From positions 1 to 64,000 of the forward strand of contig NZ_LIVV01000004.1 in assembly GCF_001905825.1 (NCBI RefSeq): a stretch of 64,000 nt of DNA. Reading direction: 5' to 3'. Position 1 is the stretch's first letter; each line of letters starts with the position of its first letter. This document shows positions 58,827 through 64,000 of the stretch, one piece after another. Both the position numbers and the translations under genes were made by a program. This stretch comes from Streptomyces sp. CB02009 (GTDB lineage: Bacteria; Actinomycetota; Actinomycetes; Streptomycetales; Streptomycetaceae). The notes beneath the pieces are model-generated. The model saw only the letters and a list, made by a program, of their open reading frames with translations, searched no databases and was not told where the DNA came from.

Positions 58827-59939
58827 TCAGGTGGCGCTGAGCTTGCCGCTCATCCAGACCAGACCCGGCGGGATCTCGCGGTTCCACGTGTTGAAGTTGT
58901 GGCCGCCGCTCTCCAGCGTGATCGACGAGACCTTCGCCGGGCTCTTCACCTTCTTGATGAAGTCGAGCGTGCCCCGGCGGTTGCCCTCGCCCTGCTTCGA
59001 CGTCGTCACCAGGAACGACGACCGGCCCTGCGGCCGGTGGTCCAGGCTCCACAGCAGGTCGCCCCGCTTGCGCAGGCTGTCGTCCCCGTGGAAGAGGTCA
59101 CCGGTCGTCACGTCCTCCGCCGCCCGGTAGTACGCGGAGAACCCCGCCCCGGCGGCGAACCGGTCGGGGTGGTGCAGGGCGATCTTCAGCGCGCAGTACC
59201 CGCCGGTGGAGTTCCCCATGAAGCCCCAGTTCCGGGGCTTCGTGCCCACCCGGTACGTCTCCGAGACCGCCTTCGGCAGGTCCTCCGCGAAGAAGGTCTC
59301 CGTCTGCGGGCCGCCCGGGATGTCCACGCACTCGGTGTCCCGCGGCGGCGCCACCGTCGGACGGAGCATCACCAGGATCATCGGCTGCATCCGGCCCTCC
59401 TTCGCCTGGAGGTAGGCCGTCTTCGGGTACTTCAGCCCTTTGATCAGGTTCTCCGCCGTGCCCGGGTACCCCGTCAGGACCACCGAGGCCGGGAAGGTGC
59501 GCTGGGCGTACTTCGGCTGGAAGTACTCCGGCGGGAGGTACACGTAGGCCGGCGAGACGATCCCGGACCGCTCCCCCGCCACCACGACCTTCTGTATCTG
59601 GCCCGCCGTCGCCGGACGGCCGCCGCCCGGCACGTCGAGCCCCTGCCTGCCCACCACCCTGAGGTCCTTCGAACCGGCCCCGTGGTCGACGACCACCCCC
59701 ATGTCCTGCTCCTGCCCGAACAGGTCGGCCCACGAGCCGTAGAAGAGGAAGGAACGGTTCGCCGCCAGGCCCACCGCGGCGAACAGCGCCAGCTGCGTCA
59801 CCAGCAGCAGCCCGATCCGCCCCACCACCGCCCGCCAGCCGCGCCGCGCCAGCCGGGGCCAGAACCAGACCGTGACGAGGAACAGCGCCACGGCGAGGAC
59901 GACCGCCACCACGAGGACTTTGTTGCTGGTGAGACCCAT
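58827..59939 (-). CDS. Membrane-anchored alpha/beta-hydrolase esterase (mycolyltransferase/EstD-like)
   Basis: A 370-residue protein. Two or three membrane segments occupy ~5-80 (VLVVAVVLAVALFLVTVWFW and LLVTQLALFAAVGLAANRSF). Outside lies an esterase of the antigen 85/esterase D type: FPASVVLTGYPGTAENLIKG, the nucleophile Ser in GFMGNSTGGYCALKIALHHP, and LESGGHNFNTWNREIP with catalytic His. The substrate is unknown. ATG 59939 is chosen. It is divergent from the MprF-like gene by 165 bp. Confidence 0.87.
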   Translation of the reverse strand: MGLTSNKVLVVAVVLAVALFLVTVWFWPRLARRGWRAVVGRIGLLLVTQLALFAAVGLAANRSFLFYGSWADLFGQEQDMGVVVDHGAGSKDLRVVGRQGLDVPGGGRPATAGQIQKVVVAGERSGIVSPAYVYLPPEYFQPKYAQRTFPASVVLTGYPGTAENLIKGLKYPKTAYLQAKEGRMQPMILVMLRPTVAPPRDTECVDIPGGPQTETFFAEDLPKAVSETYRVGTKPRNWGFMGNSTGGYCALKIALHHPDRFAAGAGFSAYYRAAEDVTTGDLFHGDDSLRKRGDLLWSLDHRPQGRSSFLVTTSKQGEGNRRGTLDFIKKVKSPAKVSSITLESGGHNFNTWNREIPPGLVWMSGKLSAT

Positions 59940-60104
59940 GGGACGACCGAGCCTTCTTTCTGAGAATTTCCTGTGCACCGATGAACCCGACTCCGCACGG
60001 CTCCGTCCTAGAAGGCGCACCAACCGGAACGGCCCGCCGAACGCGCCGCAGGGCCCGACCGGAGTCAAGGACCCTTCGCAGGACCACGGGAAGCACGGGA
60101 AGCC

Positions 60105-61949
60105 ATGTCTGTGACAGTAGATGGGGACAAATCAGGATTGGTTCCGGTTCGAGTACGCCGGATTCTCCGCGGCCCCCGCCCCGAGAAGGTCCCCGCGCTC
60201 GTCGGCACCGCCTGCACCCTGATCGGCCTCATCGACATCGCCGCAGGCGTCTTCCCCCGCTTCCGCGCCAGCCGGATGCACGCCGTGGCCGAAGTCCTCC
60301 CCGGCACCCTCGGCCCCCTCTCCGCCGCCCTCTCCCTCAGCGCCGGCGTCCTCCTGCTGCTCCTCGCCCACGGCCTCAAGCGCCACAAGCGCCGCGCCTG
60401 GCGCGCCGCCGTCGTCCTCCTCCCCCTCGGCGCCGCCGCCCAGTTCGTCTGGCGCCACTCCGTCCTCGGCGCCCTCCTCTCCCTCGTACTCCTCACCCTC
60501 CTCCTGCGCCACCGCGGCGAGTTCGCCGCCCTGCCCGACCCGCGCAGCCGCTGGCGCGCACTCGCCAACTTCGTCGTCATGGGCGCCGGCTCCATCGCCC
60601 TCGGCCTCGTCATCGTCAGCGCCCACCCGCGCCGCGTCATCGGCAGCCCCAGCCTCGCCGACCGCCTCGAACACGTCCTGTACGGACTCTTCGGCGTCGA
60701 AGGCCCCGTCGGCTACAGCAACGGCGTCGACTGGACCGTCGGCTACTCCCTCGGCGCCCTCGGCATGCTCACCGCCCTCACCACCATCTACCTCGCCTTC
60801 CGCCCCGAGCACCCCGCGGCCCGCCTCACCGACGAGGACGAGATCCGCCTGCGCGCCCTCCTCGACCAGCACGGCGGCCGCGACTCCCTCGGCCACTTCG
60901 CGCTCCGCAGCGACAAGGGCGTCGTCTTCTCCCCCAGCGGCAAGGCCGCCGTCTGCTACCGCGTCGTCTCCGGCGTCATGCTCGCCAGCGGCGACCCCAT
61001 CGGCGACGTCGAAGCCTGGCCCGGCGCCATCGAACGCTTCATGGACGAGGCCAAGGCCCACTCCTGGACCCCCGCCGTCATGGGCTGCTCCGAGACCGGC
61101 GGCCAGGTCTGGACCCGCGAGACCGGCCTCGACGCCCTCGAACTCGGCGACGAGGCGGTCGTCGACGTCGCGGATTTCTCCCTCTCCGGACGGGCCATGC
61201 GCAACGTCCGCCAGATGGTCAAGCGCATCGAACGCAACGGCTACACCACCCGCGTCCGCCGCGTCCGTGACCTCGACGACGCCGAACTCGAACAGGTCCG
61301 CCGCGCCGCCGCCGACTGGCGCGGCACCGACACCGAACGCGGCTTCTCCATGGCCCTCGGCCGCATCGGCGCCCCCGGCGACGGCGACGCCGTCATAGCG
61401 ACCGCCCACAAGACCGACACCGACGACACCCCCGACTCCGCCTACGGCGACCTCAAGGCGATCATCCACTTCGTCCCCTGGGGCCCGGACGGCATGTCCC
61501 TCGAACTCATGCGCCGCGACCGCTCCGCCGACCCCGGCATGAACGAGCTCCTCATCGTCGCCGCCCTCCAGGCCTCCACCGGCCTCGGCATCGCGCGCGT
61601 GTCCCTCAACTTCGCCATGTTCCGCTCGGCCCTCGCCCGCGGCGAGAAGATCGGCGCGGGCCCCGTCCTCCGCGTCTGGCGCGGACTCCTCGTCTTCCTC
61701 TCCCGCTGGTTCCAGATCGAGTCGCTGTACAAGTTCAACGCCAAGTTCCGGCCCCGCTGGGAACCCCGCTTCGTCGTCTACCGCAAGAGCCGCGACCTCC
61801 CCCGCATCGGCTTCGCCGCCATGCAGGCCGAAGGCTTCGTGAACCTCGCACTGCCCCGCCCCTTCACCCGCAGGCGCCCCGCCCCGGCCCCCCGCCCCTG
61901 CGCCCACATCGTCGCCACCCCCGCCGAGCGCGAGGTCCGAGCGGCCTGA
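60105..61949 (+). CDS. MprF/LysX-like aminoacyl-phosphatidylglycerol synthase family protein (DUF2156)
   Basis: A 614-residue membrane protein. About six N-terminal membrane segments (from VPALVGTACTLIGLIDIAAG to VGYSLGALGMLTALTTIYLA) precede a cytoplasmic GNAT-like DUF2156 domain: FALRSDKGVVFSPSGKAAVC, GDPIGDVEAWPGAIERFMDE, GMNELLIVAALQASTGLGIA. Such proteins transfer an amino acid from tRNA to phosphatidylglycerol, changing membrane charge. Family members in actinobacteria may have other products. It is upstream of the folate genes but probably separate. Confidence 0.88.
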   Translation: MSVTVDGDKSGLVPVRVRRILRGPRPEKVPALVGTACTLIGLIDIAAGVFPRFRASRMHAVAEVLPGTLGPLSAALSLSAGVLLLLLAHGLKRHKRRAWRAAVVLLPLGAAAQFVWRHSVLGALLSLVLLTLLLRHRGEFAALPDPRSRWRALANFVVMGAGSIALGLVIVSAHPRRVIGSPSLADRLEHVLYGLFGVEGPVGYSNGVDWTVGYSLGALGMLTALTTIYLAFRPEHPAARLTDEDEIRLRALLDQHGGRDSLGHFALRSDKGVVFSPSGKAAVCYRVVSGVMLASGDPIGDVEAWPGAIERFMDEAKAHSWTPAVMGCSETGGQVWTRETGLDALELGDEAVVDVADFSLSGRAMRNVRQMVKRIERNGYTTRVRRVRDLDDAELEQVRRAAADWRGTDTERGFSMALGRIGAPGDGDAVIATAHKTDTDDTPDSAYGDLKAIIHFVPWGPDGMSLELMRRDRSADPGMNELLIVAALQASTGLGIARVSLNFAMFRSALARGEKIGAGPVLRVWRGLLVFLSRWFQIESLYKFNAKFRPRWEPRFVVYRKSRDLPRIGFAAMQAEGFVNLALPRPFTRRRPAPAPRPCAHIVATPAEREVRAA

Positions 61950-61977
61950 CCGCACCCCTGGGCCCTACGCTGGACAC

Positions 61978-62838
61978 ATGAGTACGACGATCGACCGGGG
62001 CACCGCCCGAGGCCTGCCGGAGTGGGACCGCTGCGCGGTCATGGGCGTGGTCAACGTGACCCCCGACTCCTTCTCCGACGGCGGCCGCTGGTTCGACACC
62101 ACGGCCGCCGTCAAACACGGCCTCGACCTCGTCGCCGAAGGCGCCGACCTCGTCGACGTCGGCGGCGAGTCCACCCGCCCCGGCGCCAGCCGCGTCGACG
62201 AGGAGGAAGAACTCCGCCGCGTCGTCCCCGTCGTCCGCGGCCTCGCCGCCGAAGGCGTCACCGTCTCCGTCGACACCATGCGCGCCCGCGTCGCCGCCCG
62301 CGCCGTCGAAGCCGGCGCCCTCCTCGTCAACGACGTCAGCGGCGGCCTCGCCGACCCCGGCATGGTCCCCGCCGTCGCCGCCGCCGAGGTCCCCTTCGTC
62401 GTCATGCACTGGCGCGGATTCAGCCAGGACATGAACAGCCTCGCCGTGTACGACGACGTCGTCACCGAGGTCGTCGGCGAACTCCGCACCCGCCTCGAAG
62501 CCGTCATCGACGGCGGCGTCGACCCCGAGCGCATCGTCGTCGACCCCGGCCTCGGCTTCGCCAAGCTCGCCCCCCACGACCTGGCCCTCGTCGCCCACCT
62601 CCCCGAACTCCGCGCCCTCGGCCGCCCCCTCCTCGTCGCCGCCTCCCGCAAGCGGTTCCTCGGCCACGTCCTCGCCCGCGAGGGCGCCGCACCCCCGCCC
62701 GCGCGCGAACGCGACGCCGCCACCGCCGCCGTCTCCGCCCTCGCCGCCCACGCGGGCGCGTGGGCCGTCCGCGTCCACGAGGTCCGGGCCACCGCCGACG
62801 CCGTCCGCGTCGCCCGCGCCGTCGAGGGAGCCGCGTGA
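61978..62838 (+). CDS. folP: Dihydropteroate synthase
   Basis: A 286-residue TIM barrel that joins pterin pyrophosphate and p-aminobenzoate, the sulfonamide target. The signatures MGVVNVTPDSFSDGGRWF (~21-38) and LVDVGGESTRPGASRVDEEE (~58-77) are present; LLVAASRKRFLGHVL is near the end. It starts a run with an NTF2-like gene (4-bp overlap), folB and folK, a conserved Streptomyces folate operon that continues past the window edge. Confidence 0.97.
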   Translation: MSTTIDRGTARGLPEWDRCAVMGVVNVTPDSFSDGGRWFDTTAAVKHGLDLVAEGADLVDVGGESTRPGASRVDEEEELRRVVPVVRGLAAEGVTVSVDTMRARVAARAVEAGALLVNDVSGGLADPGMVPAVAAAEVPFVVMHWRGFSQDMNSLAVYDDVVTEVVGELRTRLEAVIDGGVDPERIVVDPGLGFAKLAPHDLALVAHLPELRALGRPLLVAASRKRFLGHVLAREGAAPPPARERDAATAAVSALAAHAGAWAVRVHEVRATADAVRVARAVEGAA

Positions 62839-63302
62839 GCCGCAGCGCCGACGAGGCGGCCGTCGAAGCCGCCAACACCGCCTTCTACGAGGCGATGGAG
62901 ACCGGCGACTTCGAAGGCGTCTCCGCCCTCTGGCTCGACGACGGAGCCACCCCCATCACCTGCGTCCACCCCGGCTGGCCCGTCCTCACCGGCCGCGGCG
63001 AGGTACTCCGCTCGTACGCCCTGATCATGGCGAACACCGAGTACATCCAGTTCTTCCTCACCGACCTCAAGATCTCCCTCGCCGACGGCACCGCCGTCGT
63101 CACCTGCACCGAGAACATCCTCAGCGGCGGCCCCGCCGAGGACGGCGCCGAACTCGGCCCCCTCGTCGGACAGCTCGTCGTCGCCACCAATGTGTTCCGC
63201 CACACACCCGACGGCTGGCGCATCTGGTCCCACCACGCCTCCCCCGTCCTCACGGACACCGAGGAAACACCGGACGAGGAGCCCGGCGGCGACACCCCGT
63301 GA
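62835..63302 (+). CDS. NTF2/SnoaL-like protein in the folate operon
   Basis: A 155-residue protein of the nuclear transport factor 2 fold. It has AVEAANTAFYEAMETGDFEG at the start, then VLTGRGEVLRSYALIMANTE and VATNVFRHTPDGWRIWSHHA, which outline the usual cone-shaped sheet. GTG 62835 overlaps the folP stop by 4 bp, so it is translated with folP. The pocket could bind a small molecule; a link with pterins is only suggested by position. Confidence 0.88.
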   Translation: MSRSADEAAVEAANTAFYEAMETGDFEGVSALWLDDGATPITCVHPGWPVLTGRGEVLRSYALIMANTEYIQFFLTDLKISLADGTAVVTCTENILSGGPAEDGAELGPLVGQLVVATNVFRHTPDGWRIWSHHASPVLTDTEETPDEEPGGDTP

Positions 63303-63446
63303 CCACCCCGCCACCCGCCCCGGGGACCCGCCCACGGCCCCCGCAGGCAAGCCCTGTCGGTCCCCGCAGGTAGATTCGATGCTGGACACCCGGCCGTCCG
63401 CACCCGGCTGCGTGGCCACCGAACTACGACAGCAGGAGTGATTCGC

Positions 63447-63806
63447 GTGGATCGTGTCGCGCTGCGCGGCCTCAAGGCCCGGGGCCACCACGGCGTCTTC
63501 CCCAAGGAGCGCGAGGAGGGCCAGACCTTCATCGTGGACCTGGTCCTCGGCCTGGACACCCGCCCGGCGGCCGCCGACGACGACCTGGCGAAGACCGTGC
63601 ACTACGGGATCGTCGCCGAAGAGGTCGTCGACGTCGTCCAGGGCGAGCCCGTCGACCTCATCGAAACGCTCGCCGAGCGCATCGCCCAGCAATGCCTCAG
63701 CCACACCGGGGTACAAGAGGTGGAGGTCGTCGTCCACAAACCGGACGCGCCCATCACCGTGCCGTTCGACGACGTGACCATCACGATCACCCGGAGCCGA
63801 CGATGA
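63447..63806 (+). CDS. folB: Dihydroneopterin aldolase
   Basis: A 119-residue enzyme cleaving dihydroneopterin to hydroxymethyl-dihydropterin. It has VALRGLKARGHHGVFPKERE, FIVDLVLGLDTRPAAADDDL with YGIVAEEVVDVVQGEPVDLI, and KPDAPITVPFDDVTITITRS at the end. GTG 63447 follows CAGGAG by eight bases; GTG 63438 would overlap the ribosome site. It overlaps folK by 4 bp. Confidence 0.95.
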   Translation: MDRVALRGLKARGHHGVFPKEREEGQTFIVDLVLGLDTRPAAADDDLAKTVHYGIVAEEVVDVVQGEPVDLIETLAERIAQQCLSHTGVQEVEVVVHKPDAPITVPFDDVTITITRSRR

Positions 63807-64000
63807 AGCCGATGCAGAGCGATCCCACCGTCCAGCCCGTACCGGCCTCCGTCGTCGCCACCGTCGACGCCGCCGACTCGACGCTGTCCAACCCCCGCTG
63901 GGCCGTCGTGGCCCTCGGCGCCAACCTCGGCAACCGCCTGGAGACCCTCCAGGGGGCCGTCGACGCCCTCGCGGACACCCCCGGCCTCCGGGTCAAAGCC
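63803..64000 (+). CDS. folK: HPPK, 2-amino-4-hydroxy-6-hydroxymethyldihydropteridine pyrophosphokinase (5' part)
   Basis: The first 66 codons of folK, cut by the window edge. ATG 63803 overlaps the folB stop (ATGA). After ~36 residues of N-terminal extension comes WAVVALGANLGNRLETLQGA, the HPPK signature start. It makes the pterin pyrophosphate used by FolP. Confidence 0.93.
   Translation, partial: MKPMQSDPTVQPVPASVVATVDAADSTLSNPRWAVVALGANLGNRLETLQGAVDALADTPGLRVKA

Overview
This is about 64 kb of very GC-rich, gene-dense chromosome from a Streptomyces. GC-rich third codon positions, frequent GTG starts, GTGA/ATGA overlaps and several apparently leaderless starts all fit. So does the gene content: the sigE-cseA-cseB-cseC operon, radA next to disA, a short Lsr2, clpC, an auxiliary attenuated trpS, and the panC-nadB-nadC-coaX run. 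The order matches, from memory, the conserved core region of Streptomyces coelicolor around SCO3334 to SCO3401. I see no prophage, CRISPR array, tRNA or biosynthetic cluster. The only mobile-like piece is a small MITE-like inverted-repeat element.

Layout. 1-0.33 kb: what looks like the promoter/leader of an rRNA operon reading off the left edge. 0.3-1.5 kb: tryptophanyl-tRNA synthetase behind a leader peptide with tandem Trp codons and a complete attenuator. 1.5-9 kb: GlxA-type regulator and cysteine hydrolase, proC, an ABC exporter, small membrane and SH3 proteins, and a Ser/Thr kinase with a beta-propeller sensor. 9-20 kb: ilvD, the MITE, TetR, a TIM-barrel isomerase, a Ppx/GppA phosphatase, a Cys-rich unknown protein, a sigma/anti-sigma fusion membrane protein, radA and disA (DNA repair and c-di-AMP). 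20-23 kb: an exported protein, a PAP2 phosphatase and mutY. 23-26.5 kb: the cell-envelope stress operon sigE-cseABC, closed by a strong terminator. 26.7-29.7 kb: a DHA2 efflux pump with divergent TetR, and an M23 peptidase.

30.3-33.6 kb holds the most unusual locus: a trypco2-domain protein followed by a trypsin-like protease/NACHT/LRR-like protein. This is an NLR-like biological-conflict architecture, and its large gene carries a TTA (bldA-dependent) codon. 33.6-39.7 kb: clpC with a candidate ClgR box, lsr2, a short ArgA-type acetyltransferase, a BlaI-type regulator and small unknown proteins. 39.9-45.5 kb: one tightly overlapped operon for pantothenate/CoA and NAD synthesis (DUF2520 reductase-like gene, panC, nadB, nadC, coaX). 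45.6-51 kb: an aldolase, an ArsR-type regulator with two palindromic operators, a TmrB-like NTPase and a NarL-type two-component system. 51-53.4 kb: a MidA-family methyltransferase directly upstream of an orphan nuoD paralogue. 53.5-62 kb: an acetyltransferase, a coiled-coil protein, a betaine/choline-type ABC importer, an esterase and an MprF-like protein. 62-64 kb: the folate genes folP, an NTF2-like gene, folB and the start of folK, cut by the right edge.

All calls come from reading sequence and translations. No database or folding program was used, so family names rest on recognised motifs and remembered synteny.
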